Position numbers and translations under genes: made by a program
The notes under the pieces: generated by a model
The model's input: only the letters and a program-made list of their open reading frames with translations
Database searches by the model: none
What the model was told of the DNA's origin: nothing
In this document: positions 1 to 6,509 of the stretch, one piece after another
Layout: every line of letters starts with the position of its first letter
Position numbering within the stretch: position 1 is the first letter of the stretch
Assembly (NCBI GenBank): GCA_003506065.1
Contig: DNXA01000274.1
Coordinates: 1-8,604 of the forward strand
Reading direction: 5' to 3'
Origin: Actinomycetota bacterium
Lineage (GTDB): Bacteria; Actinomycetota; Actinomycetes; S36-B12
DNA length: 8,604 nt

Positions 1-230
<230 letters not shown>

Positions 231-264
231 CTTTAACTTTAACTTTTTTGTTCGCGTCCACTGT

Positions 265-293
265 GTGGTTCCCGAGATTCGGTCGGGGACTAA
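265..293 (+). other. Hairpin in the 23S-5S spacer, probable pre-rRNA processing structure
   Basis: Within the spacer (231-316), bases 268-275 (gttcccga) pair with 283-290 (tcggggac) over 8 bp with one G-U, around a 7-nt loop (276-282). Two further outer pairs are possible (267-291 and 266-292). There is no U-run after it, so it does not look like a terminator. The preceding 'gtccactgtgtgg' is the kind of sequence found in actinobacterial 23S-5S spacers. A role in maturation or RNase III-type cleavage of the precursor is inferred. Confidence 0.45.
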
Positions 294-316
294 AGCCCAA
301 TTGAAATCTCAATAGA

Positions 317-435
317 GTTTCGGCGGCCATAGCGAGAGGGAAACGCCCGGCTCCATTCCGAACCCGGAAGCTAAGACCCTCAGCGCCGATGGTACTGCGC
401 GGGAAGCTGCGTGGGAGAGTAGGACGCCGCCGGAC
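317..435 (+). rRNA. rrf: 5S ribosomal RNA
   Basis: This is a complete 5S rRNA of about 117-119 nt. It starts with gtttcggcggccatagcgag, carries the conserved 'cattccgaacccggaagctaag' region (loops B/C, near 354-376), then 'cagcgccgatggtactg' and 'gtgggagagtaggacgccgc'. The 5' end (tcggcggc) pairs with the 3' end (gccgccgga) as helix I. Exact ends are uncertain by one or two bases. It is the last gene of the rRNA operon and is followed within 10 nt by a terminator hairpin. Confidence 0.96.
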
Positions 436-443
436 AATTTTTA

Positions 444-482
444 GGAAATGGCCACCCCAATGGGGTGGCCATTTCTCTTTCA
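444..482 (+). terminator. Intrinsic terminator of the rRNA operon
   Basis: Bases 445-458 pair perfectly with 462-475 (left arm gaaatggccacccc, right arm ggggtggccatttc), giving a 14-bp stem with a 3-nt loop. Mathematically the palindrome runs to 15 bp around one base. A T-rich tail (tctctttc) follows. The strong stem just downstream of 5S is the expected stop for rRNA transcription. On the opposite strand the hairpin is followed by an A-rich run, so it should work only in the + direction. Confidence 0.9.
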
Positions 483-495
483 GCACATATAGCAA

Positions 496-511
496 GCACG
501 CGCAGGCGTGC
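496..511 (+). promoter_or_regulatory. Small hairpin abutting the ribosome binding site of the 526 gene
   Basis: Bases 496-501 (gcacgc) pair with 506-511 (gcgtgc) around the 4-nt loop gcag. The hairpin directly abuts the purine-rich Shine-Dalgarno stretch gagagga (512-518), which lies 7 nt before the ATG at 526. A stem so close to the SD could influence initiation, but six-base inverted repeats are common in GC-rich DNA. I see no convincing -35/-10 pair between the rRNA terminator and this gene. Confidence 0.3.
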
Positions 512-525
512 GAGAGGATGAACTC

Positions 526-2235
526 ATGGCAGAGCGCAACGACCGAGGTGGAGCCCGGTCACCGCGGCCTTCAGGCAGCGGCAGTGGTCGATCCGGTTCG
601 GGCAGGCCTCAGTCAGGAGGCGGTCGTTCAGGTGGCAAGCCCACTAGCGGCTCACGTGGTTCCAGCGCCTCCGGACGCGGTAAGCCAGGCGGTTCCTCTG
701 ATCGTCCTCGTTCGTCCGCACCCCGCAGTGGTTCCTCGGATCGCCGCGATGACCGTCCGCGCAGTTCTGCGCCGCGTTCCAGTGACCGTCGCGATGATCG
801 CGGTCGCGACGAGCGTCCTCGTTCGAATACGCCTCGCCCAGCAGGCGGCCGGGACCGGCGCGGCATGGATCCGCTTCCTGGTTCAGACCGGCCCGGAAGT
901 GATCGTCCACGGAGTTCTTCACCTCGCGGGGGGTCCTATGACCGTCGTGACGACCGTCCGCGCAGTTCTGCGCCGCGTTCCAATGATCGCGGCGATAGTC
1001 GTGGTCGTGACGATCGTCCTCGTTCAAGTGCACCACGTTCCGGTGCTGGTCGTGATGAGCGGCCACGCTCATCGGATTCTCGATCGAGCTACTCAGATCG
1101 ACCAGATTCACGTGGTCGCGATGACCGTCGTGATGAGCGTCCTCGTTCCTGGAGTCCTCGCCCAAGTGATCGTGATGATCGCGGGCGTGATTCGCGCTCG
1201 AGCAGCGATCGTCCTCGAAGCTCCGCTCCGCGCTCAGGTTCATCGGATCGTCGTGATGACCGGCCGCGCAGTTCGGCACCGCGTTCCAATGATCGTCGTG
1301 ATGATCGGCCGCGTTCGAGTGCACCACGAACCAGCGGGCCACGGGAGACTCGTGACCGCGATGAGCGCTCGCGCTCGGCGGCTCCACGCTCGGGCTATTC
1401 CGATCGCAGGGATGAGCGGCGTGATGAGCGTTCTTCGCGCCCCTCAGACAGGCCTGCCGCCGGTCGTTCGCGCAATCCTCGCGAGGAGCGCGATGATCGC
1501 GGAACCCGTGCACCAGTGCGGCGTCGCGATGACGGCGACCAGATTCGCGATCCACGGATCCCGGATGACATCACGCCAGAGGATCTTGATCGCGGGCTGC
1601 TGATGGAATTGCGCAGCCTGCCTGAAGGTCTGCAGATTCTTGTTGCCCGTCACCTGGTTGCCGCAGAGCGCGCAATGGATGATGACAATCTCGACCTCGC
1701 GACCGAGCATGTGAAGGCAGCTCGACGTCGGGCCTCGCGAATCTCAACCGTTCGTGAAGCCGCGGGCATCGTTGCCTATAGATCTGGTCGTTTTGGTGAG
1801 GCCCTGACTGAACTGCGTGCTGTGCGCCGCATGAGTGGCGGCGATGTCTATCTGCCCATGATTGCCGACTGTGAACGTGGCCTTGGTCGTCCGCAGAAGG
1901 CACTGGACTACATCAGGACCCTTGACACTCAACGCCTGGATGCGGAAACCAGAGCTGAACTGCTGATCGTTGCAGCCGGTGCACGAGCTGACATGGGTCA
2001 GCTCGAAGAGGCGATTGTGACGCTGCAGGTTCCTGAACTGACCCGATTGCGACCAGGCGATGCCCGTGCCCGGCTGCAGTATTCCTACGCCTCTTTGTTG
2101 CGGGAGGCGGGTCGTACGAACGAGGCCCGCGAATGGATGGAGCGAGCTGCTGGCTCCGACCTCGATGGTGTGACCGATGCCGAGCAACAGTGCGACATCA
2201 TGGATGGCATTGAGTTCTCCGAGGAAGACGAGTAG
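526..2235 (+). CDS. Arginine/serine-rich repeat protein with TPR-like C-terminal domain
   Basis: The protein has 569 residues and two distinct halves. Residues 1 to about 337 are low-complexity and rich in R, D, S, P and G. From residue 59 they hold seven exact DRPRSSAPR units and several variants (such as ERPRSNTPR and ERPRSWSPR) joined by SDRRDD or RGRD linkers. Residues from about 338 (beginning DQIRDPRIPDD) form a helical, TPR-like domain with the patterns RSLPEGLQILVARHLVAA, YRSGRFGEALTELRAVRRM and ERGLGRPQKALDYI, and end in an acidic tail. The architecture matches a widespread actinobacterial family of unknown function with a disordered R-rich N-terminus and a conserved TPR-like C-terminus. 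I chose ATG 526 because gagagga (512-518) is a good SD seven bases upstream; GTG 508 would add six residues. No signal peptide or membrane segment is seen, so a cytoplasmic scaffold or RNA/ribosome-associated role is plausible but inferred. Confidence 0.88.
   Translation: MAERNDRGGARSPRPSGSGSGRSGSGRPQSGGGRSGGKPTSGSRGSSASGRGKPGGSSDRPRSSAPRSGSSDRRDDRPRSSAPRSSDRRDDRGRDERPRSNTPRPAGGRDRRGMDPLPGSDRPGSDRPRSSSPRGGSYDRRDDRPRSSAPRSNDRGDSRGRDDRPRSSAPRSGAGRDERPRSSDSRSSYSDRPDSRGRDDRRDERPRSWSPRPSDRDDRGRDSRSSSDRPRSSAPRSGSSDRRDDRPRSSAPRSNDRRDDRPRSSAPRTSGPRETRDRDERSRSAAPRSGYSDRRDERRDERSSRPSDRPAAGRSRNPREERDDRGTRAPVRRRDDGDQIRDPRIPDDITPEDLDRGLLMELRSLPEGLQILVARHLVAAERAMDDDNLDLATEHVKAARRRASRISTVREAAGIVAYRSGRFGEALTELRAVRRMSGGDVYLPMIADCERGLGRPQKALDYIRTLDTQRLDAETRAELLIVAAGARADMGQLEEAIVTLQVPELTRLRPGDARARLQYSYASLLREAGRTNEAREWMERAAGSDLDGVTDAEQQCDIMDGIEFSEEDE
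700..1401 (+). repeat. Degenerate in-frame repeats encoding DRPRSSAPRS-type units
   Basis: The coding region holds about a dozen imperfect copies of a roughly 30-base unit, spaced irregularly by RD-rich linkers. Exact DRPRSSAPR copies include those starting at 700, 751, 952 and 1303. Bases 751-781 and 952-982 are identical over 31 nt, 201 nt apart. The copies use two codon versions (gatcgtcctcgttc and gaccgtccgcgcagt), consistent with old duplications plus local exchange. Copy number is likely to vary between strains. Confidence 0.8.
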
Positions 2236-2325
2236 CGGCTTCCACAGGCGTTCGTACTTGCGGGTGGTCTCCACCTTCCCTTTATCTGGATCGATCTTCT
2301 CGGGCAGGTGCTCAAGAGTCCTTCC
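2236..2325. other. Intergenic gap, the longest after base 526
   Basis: These 90 bases lie between the arginine-rich gene and the SSB-like gene. I see no terminator hairpin and no convincing promoter. The + frame of the SSB-like gene stays open through the gap back to the TAG at 2233, giving a hydrophobic reading that does not resemble a known N-terminus. A GTG at 2308 is an alternative start for the next gene. The minus strand reads as a lysine/glutamate-rich peptide, reported among the findings. Confidence 0.5.
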
Positions 2326-2681
2326 ATGACTACTGAAGAATCTGCAGATATCAACGAGGTGCATCTTGTGGGGCGCCTTGGCCAGCAGGTGACCACCCGG
2401 GAGTTGCCCAGTGGCGACGAGATCACCAGTTTCACGGTGATTGTCGCTCGATCGGGTCGGCTGCGTGAAGGGTCACACCACGTGTGGATTCCTTGGCCTG
2501 CCAGAGCACGCGCACGCATATTCGAAGCAAGGTCGAGTCATGGCCACCTGGCACGTGGGTGGAGGTGCACGGTTCACTGCGACGGCGCTTCTGGCAAGGT
2601 GGAGGCGGGCTGGGCAGTGCCACCGAGATCGACGTGCGCGCACTGACGCGCGTGCGAGAATCTGCGGGTGTCAAACCCTGA
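2326..2681 (+). pseudogene. SSB-like OB-fold protein gene interrupted by an apparent frameshift
   Basis: The first part, from ATG 2326, encodes about 48 residues of an OB-fold start (NEVHLVGRLGQ, RELPSGDEITSFTVIVAR), typical of a short actinobacterial single-stranded DNA-binding protein family. That frame then degenerates and stops at 2646. The rest of the family pattern continues in another frame from about 2469-2484 to the TGA at 2679-2681: VDSLACQ, PPGTWVEVHGSLRRRFWQGG, ATEIDVRALTRV. Joining them needs a -1 shift (equivalent to one extra or two missing bases) somewhere in about 2460-2486; a join at 2469 would give roughly 118 residues, a normal length. There is no classic slippery heptamer. 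Either the assembly has an indel error or the gene is broken. ATG 2326 is favoured over GTG 2308 because the family fold starts soon after it; its SD is weak. The end overlaps the next gene by 14 nt. Confidence 0.75.
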
Positions 2682-3144
2682 GCTGGAGAGCAGCGACCCA
2701 GCAGGGCAGGCCTACGACTGGTACCAGCGCGCAACGGAACTGCTGAATTCCGGCAACCCCCATGCGGCACTGCTCCTCATCGATCGGCTGCTGGCGATCG
2801 AGCCAAACTCTCAGTCCGTCATCGAGGCTTATGCCCGAGCGCTGTTTGATACCAAGCAGTTTGGCGCCGCTGCCATGGCTTTTGATCTCCTGATTCAGCT
2901 GGCGCCAGACAATGACTACGCCCATTTCGGCAAGGGACTGTCGCTGTGGCGCACACAGATGTTCGTGCCGGCGCGCGATGAGCTGGCGATGGCAAGTGTG
3001 ATGCGACCCGACCGCACTGAGTACTCGCGTGCCCTGGCTCAGGTCAAGGCCACCTTGGCTGCACGCGAGGCCGATGGCCTGCCACTGAACGGCCCACTGG
3101 AACAGCAATCCCAACTCGACAGCCCATTTGGAGAACAGTCATGA
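2668..3144 (+). CDS. Small tetratricopeptide repeat protein
   Basis: This 158-residue protein has about three TPR-like helix pairs: roughly residues 13-46 (YQRATELLNSGNPHAALLLIDRLLAIEPN), 48-80 (ARALFDTKQFGAAAMAFDLLIQLAP) and 82-114 (GKGLSLWRTQMFVPARDELAMASVMRP), followed by a charged, glutamine-rich tail. By position it corresponds to the TPR protein Rv1691 of M. tuberculosis, next to the HAD phosphatase, although it is shorter. It has no signal peptide, so it is probably a cytoplasmic protein-interaction module; its partner is unknown. GTG 2668 starts inside the end of the SSB-like reading, and its stop overlaps the next start in ATGA, which implies translational coupling. Confidence 0.87.
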   Translation: MSNPELESSDPAGQAYDWYQRATELLNSGNPHAALLLIDRLLAIEPNSQSVIEAYARALFDTKQFGAAAMAFDLLIQLAPDNDYAHFGKGLSLWRTQMFVPARDELAMASVMRPDRTEYSRALAQVKATLAAREADGLPLNGPLEQQSQLDSPFGEQS

Positions 3145-3947
3145 GCGTCGGAGATTTCGATGTCCTGCTCTTTGACCTGGACGGGGTTGTCTACATCGGG
3201 TCTGAGCAGGTCCCAGGCGCCAGCTTGGCCATTGAATCAGCCCGACAGCAGGGTGCTCGGTGCATCTTCGTCACGAACAACGCCTCGCGAACCCCGGCCG
3301 AAGTTGCCGACCATCTGTGCTCTCTGGGGGTCCCTGCAGCACCAGAGGAAGTCATCACGGCTTCGATGGCTGCGGCAACTCTTGTCACCGAGTTCATTGA
3401 TGCAGGCGAAGTGCTCGCCATCGGAGGCGAGGGGGTTTCCGCCGCGCTGCGGGAACGTGGGTTCACGCCCGTGCATTCCTTCACCGATTCCGTCCGTGCA
3501 GTCATGCAGGGCTACGGGCCGAATGTCGGTTGGCAGGATCTGGCCGAGGCCACCTATGCCGTCCGCGCCGGGCTGCCATGGATCGCGACGAATATGGACT
3601 CCACCTTTCCCACACCACGGGGCATCGCTCCTGGCAATGGATCCCTGGTGAACGTGGTGGCCCAAACCGTTGGGCGAGGTCCAGACGCGGTGGCAGGCAA
3701 GCCGCAGCCTGCACTCCTGCAGGAGGCAATCCGCCGCACTGGTGCGATCCGGCCCTTGATGATCGGAGATCGGCTCGACACCGATATTGCCGCCGGAGCG
3801 CGGCTTGGGATGCCCACGCTGCTCGTGGCGACCGGCATTTCCACCCTTGCGGAAGCACAGGCCGCCACCGGCGAGCTGCGCCCCACATATATGGCGGCCG
3901 ATCTGAGCTGCCTGTTACCTGATCGACACTTCCTCGCGGTACCGTGA
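3141..3947 (+). CDS. HAD-family (NagD-type) phosphatase, probable glycerol-3-phosphate phosphatase
   Basis: The 268-residue protein has the complete HAD superfamily set. Motif I is DLDGV at residues 12-16, with nucleophile D12 and acid/base D14. Motif II is VTNNAS around T45. Motif III is K187 in AGKPQP. Motif IV is GDRLDTD at 209-215, with D210 and D215 as magnesium ligands. The long cap between motifs II and III is of the class IIA (NagD) type. The positional homologue in M. tuberculosis, Rv1692, has been described as a D,L-glycerol-3-phosphate phosphatase in phospholipid glycerol recycling; the same substrate is inferred here, and p-nitrophenylphosphate- or sugar-phosphate-type activities remain possible. 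A good SD (ggaga, 3130-3134) lies six bases before the ATG, which overlaps the previous stop by 4 nt. Confidence 0.92.
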   Translation: MSVGDFDVLLFDLDGVVYIGSEQVPGASLAIESARQQGARCIFVTNNASRTPAEVADHLCSLGVPAAPEEVITASMAAATLVTEFIDAGEVLAIGGEGVSAALRERGFTPVHSFTDSVRAVMQGYGPNVGWQDLAEATYAVRAGLPWIATNMDSTFPTPRGIAPGNGSLVNVVAQTVGRGPDAVAGKPQPALLQEAIRRTGAIRPLMIGDRLDTDIAAGARLGMPTLLVATGISTLAEAQAATGELRPTYMAADLSCLLPDRHFLAVP

Positions 3948-3950
3948 ACC

Positions 3951-4415
3951 ATGCTGAATGACCTGCGTGGATACCTGCAGTTGGCCAATGGACTCAGTGA
4001 GGTCACCGCTGCCAAGGCGAAAGAAGTGGCAGCCAATCTCATCGCCCAGGGCCTGATCCTTTCCACCAAGGCGCCTGATCTTGTAGGCCAGGTGCAGGAA
4101 TTGGCCGACGACCTCCTGTCAACCAGTCGCAACAACCGCGAGATGCTCGTCGGGCTCGTGCGAACTGAGGTCGATCGCACCGTCAGTCGGATGGGCTTTG
4201 TTCGCGAGGACGAGCTTGCCGCGGTGCGCCGTCACATTCAGCGCATCGAGCAGGAGCTGCACAGCCAAACGGGTGGCGTCAAGAAATCGCCTGCGAAGAA
4301 GTCTGCCGCGAAGAAGCCGGCGGCCAAGAAGGCTGCCAAGGCAGCGACAGCCCCTGAGGCTGCCCCCGCTGAGCACGTTGTTGCTGACTTGACCGACGGC
4401 GCCGAGAACCTGTGA
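3951..4415 (+). CDS. Phasin-like helical protein with lysine/alanine-rich C-terminal tail
   Basis: The protein has 154 residues. Residues 1 to about 105 are predicted helical and amphipathic (MLNDLRGYLQLANGLSEV, VQELADDLLSTSRNNREML, VRTEVDRTVSRMGFVREDEL, VRRHIQRIEQELHS). This resembles the small phasin or poly(hydroxyalkanoate)-regulator-like proteins that sit at this position in actinobacteria. Residues 111-130 form a near-perfect five-residue repeat (KKSPA, KKSAA, KKPAA, KKAAK) with nine lysines, like histone H1 or the tail of mycobacterial HupB. A short acidic end follows. The tail suggests nucleic-acid or polyanion binding; this is inference. Three bases separate it from the HAD stop and no clear SD is visible. 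A role in storage granules cannot be assumed, as no PHA gene is present in the window. Confidence 0.8.
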   Translation: MLNDLRGYLQLANGLSEVTAAKAKEVAANLIAQGLILSTKAPDLVGQVQELADDLLSTSRNNREMLVGLVRTEVDRTVSRMGFVREDELAAVRRHIQRIEQELHSQTGGVKKSPAKKSAAKKPAAKKAAKAATAPEAAPAEHVVADLTDGAENL

Positions 4416-4774
4416 TGGCCGACGAATTCGAGCGCGATGATTCAGAACAGTACGAATCCGCAGCATACGAACCTGAGTCGTACGAGTCGGAAGCATCCGA
4501 GTCTGAGGATTCTGCATTGCTGGATGCCCAGTCAGGTGATCTTGAACCCGAGACAGGTATCGCCGACGACGATCTTGAGGCATCAGTCATGGTGCTCGAA
4601 GAAGTCGACATTGCGCTCGTCCTACCCGTCTGGGAACCGACCGGTGATGCACAGGTCGATGCAGCCCTTGAAATCCTTGCGACTCTTGATGAACTCTCCG
4701 TTCATGATCACGCTGAGGTCCTCACATCTGTGCACAGCAGCCTGCATCAACGGCTGACTGACATCAGCGCGTAG
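4415..4774 (+). CDS. Small acidic protein with conserved C-terminal segment, unknown function
   Basis: The protein has 119 residues. The first 55 hold 22 aspartates or glutamates and only one basic residue, with repeated YES/YEPES/SESED patterns, and are probably disordered. The C-terminal part (from about residue 76, TGDAQVDAALEILATL, then HAEVLTSVHSSLHQRL) resembles the short proteins of about 60 residues found just before tlyA in actinobacteria, such as the position of Rv1693. The acidic arm is therefore an N-terminal extension on a small conserved helical core. ATG 4415 overlaps the previous TGA by one base (TGATG); GTG 4412, with a 4-nt overlap, is an equally possible start adding one residue. 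Function is not known. Confidence 0.78.
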   Translation: MADEFERDDSEQYESAAYEPESYESEASESEDSALLDAQSGDLEPETGIADDDLEASVMVLEEVDIALVLPVWEPTGDAQVDAALEILATLDELSVHDHAEVLTSVHSSLHQRLTDISA

Positions 4775-4782
4775 TTCGACAG

Positions 4783-5619
4783 ATGGCGCGTCGGCGTCTG
4801 GACGCGGAATTGACCCGTCGCGGACTTGCTCGCTCTCGCGAACAGGCTCAGGAGTTGATCGCCGCGGGCGCGGTCACGGTGCGCGGAACCGTGGCAACCA
4901 AGGCGGCTACTCAGGTTGAGACCTCTGAGGCCATTGAAGTGGTGGCCAGCGCTGATCATGGCTTCGTCTCGCGTGGGGCCTTCAAGCTCAGTGGCGCCCT
5001 GGACACCTTCGCCAGTATTGACCTCGCGGGGCGTGACTGCCTTGATGCTGGCGCGTCCACCGGTGGCTTCACTCAGGTACTCCTCGAACGAGGAGTGGCA
5101 CGCGTGCTGGCCGTCGACGTCGGATATGGGCAACTAGCCTGGCCCCTGCGCACCGATCCGCGCGTGACGGTGATGGAACGCACGAATGTCCGCACGCTCA
5201 CGACCGAGGATCTGCCGTTTCAGCCGGATCTGGTCGTGGCTGATCTCTCGTTCATCTCCCTTCGGCTGGTGCTGCCGAGCCTCACGGGCTGCGCTGCTGC
5301 CGATTGCGATTTCCTATTGATGGTCAAGCCACAATTCGAGGTCGGACGCCAAGCCGTGGGCGACGGTGTGATTCGCGATCCACTGATCCGTGCTGAGGCG
5401 GTGCAATCGGTGGCCGACCAAGCCGTGAAGCAAGGTCTGGATGTGCTCGGAGTCGTGGCGAGCCCACTGCCGGGCCCGCAGGGGAATGTGGAATTCTTCT
5501 TGTGGCTGCGCAACGGCACTGGAGGCAAGACTGTGGAAGGTGCTGCTGCGCCAATCCGGCTGCGGGATGATGCCCTTGTCGCTGCTATCACGCGCGCCAT
5601 CGAGGAGGGACCGCAATGA
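4783..5619 (+). CDS. tlyA: 16S/23S rRNA (cytidine-2'-O)-methyltransferase TlyA
   Basis: This 278-residue enzyme uses S-adenosylmethionine to 2'-O-methylate cytidines of the ribosomal subunits (C1409 of 16S and C1920 of 23S in the characterised family), which confers sensitivity to capreomycin. Residues 1-55 form an S4 RNA-binding domain (RRLDAELTRRGLARSREQAQELI). From residue 60 comes an FtsJ-like Rossmann methyltransferase with the SAM loop LDAGASTGGFT (87-97). The catalytic K-D-K-E set is present: K68 (SRGAFKL), D154 (ADLSFIS), K182 (MVKPQFEVG) and E237 (NVEFFLWL). The full-length N-terminus fits the actinobacterial long form (TlyA type II). The interdomain linker reads HGFV where the mycobacterial protein has RAWV. 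It begins 8 nt after the preceding gene without a clear SD and overlaps the NAD kinase start by 4 nt. Confidence 0.96.
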   Translation: MARRRLDAELTRRGLARSREQAQELIAAGAVTVRGTVATKAATQVETSEAIEVVASADHGFVSRGAFKLSGALDTFASIDLAGRDCLDAGASTGGFTQVLLERGVARVLAVDVGYGQLAWPLRTDPRVTVMERTNVRTLTTEDLPFQPDLVVADLSFISLRLVLPSLTGCAAADCDFLLMVKPQFEVGRQAVGDGVIRDPLIRAEAVQSVADQAVKQGLDVLGVVASPLPGPQGNVEFFLWLRNGTGGKTVEGAAAPIRLRDDALVAAITRAIEEGPQ

Positions 5620-6493
5620 CCACCGTGCGTCATGCCCTTCTCGTACTGAATCCAGGTCGGGTCGAAGCCCGCGCTGCCGCGCTGTTGGTCATCAGCGCCC
5701 TGCAGGGCCACGGCTTCCGCATCCGCGTGGCCAGTGATGATGTCGAAGCCTGGGGAGCCAACGCCCCTGCTGGCATTGACGTGGTGCCCGCTGACGAGCA
5801 TGCGGCCGATGACACCGAGATCGTGGTGGTGCTCGGTGGCGACGGCACAATTCTGCGCGCAGCCGAACGAGCCAGGCACGCGTGTATCCCGCTGCTGACG
5901 GTGAATCTGGGCCACGTCGGTTTCCTCGCCGAAGCTGAGTCCGAGGACATCGATGCAGTGGTCGAGGCGGTCGTGCACCGGCGCTGGCATGTCGAGGAGC
6001 GGATGGCACTGGATATCCGCGTCCTTGATGGCGATGAGTTGCTGCTGCGCACCTGGGCGCTCAACGAGGTCAGCATCGAGAAGGCTGCTGGCGCTCGCAT
6101 GATCGAGGTCTTGGTCGCCATAGATGGGCGTCCACTTTCGCGTTGGGGATGTGACGGCGTAGTGGCAGCTACGCCGACCGGCTCGACGGCGTATGCGTTC
6201 TCCGGAGGCGGGCCGGTGGTGTGGCCCGATGTGGAGGCCATGCTGCTCGTGCCGCTCAGCGCGCACGCATTGTTCGCCCGTCCGCTCGTCGTGGGGCCTT
6301 CGAGTTTGATCTGCCTTGAACTGTCCGGTGATTCCAATGCCTGGCTGGCCGCGGACAGTCGACGCACATTCGAACTGCGTGGCGGCCACCGTGTTGAGGT
6401 TCGTCGTGATCCCTCGCCAGTCCTACTGGCCCGCTTGGTGCCCGCGCCCTTCACCGATCGACTGGTCGCGAAATTCGCATTGCCCGTTGATGG

Positions 6494-6509
<16 letters not shown>
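5616..6509 (+). CDS. nadK: NAD kinase
   Basis: The enzyme phosphorylates NAD to NADP in the cytoplasm and is the source of cellular NADP(H). The 297-residue protein has the family hallmarks: GGDGT at 74-78 with the catalytic aspartate D76, NE at 150-151 in LNEVSIEKAAGARM, and the conserved block DGVVAATPTGSTAYAFSGGG from 180, followed by GGPVVWPD. Length is typical of bacterial NAD kinases (also called PpnK), including polyphosphate-using actinobacterial ones; the phosphoryl donor cannot be read from the sequence. A strong SD (gaggaggga, 5603-5611) precedes the ATG, which overlaps the tlyA stop in ATGA. Order tlyA-nadK-recN is conserved in actinobacteria. Confidence 0.97.

Noticed and set aside
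444..476. Perfect inverted repeat considered as a transposon end or attachment site
   Set aside because: It sits just after 5S with a T-rich tail and has no transposase or target duplication nearby; a terminator explains it fully.
700..1401. Possible CRISPR-like array because of regularly repeated 30-base units
   Set aside because: The repeats are degenerate, in frame and differ mostly at third codon positions, and the spacers code for R/D linkers. This is a protein-repeat region.
644..1555. Minus-strand open frame of 303 codons opposite the arginine-rich repeats
   Set aside because: The complement of the repeats also lacks stops. The reading (HHDDH, RDHWNAAQNCAD repeats) mirrors the repeat period, and no start signal or family resemblance is visible.
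389..1603. Long + strand open frame of 404 codons overlapping the arginine-rich gene in another frame
   Set aside because: It begins inside the 5S gene and owes its length to the repetitive, stop-poor R/D/S codons of the true gene. Its product is a V/A/R/H-rich composition artefact with no recognisable domain.
4301..4350. Lysine/alanine-rich tail considered as evidence for a histone-like HU (HupB) gene
   Set aside because: The N-terminal part lacks the HU fold motifs and is instead a phasin-like helical segment; only the tail is similar.
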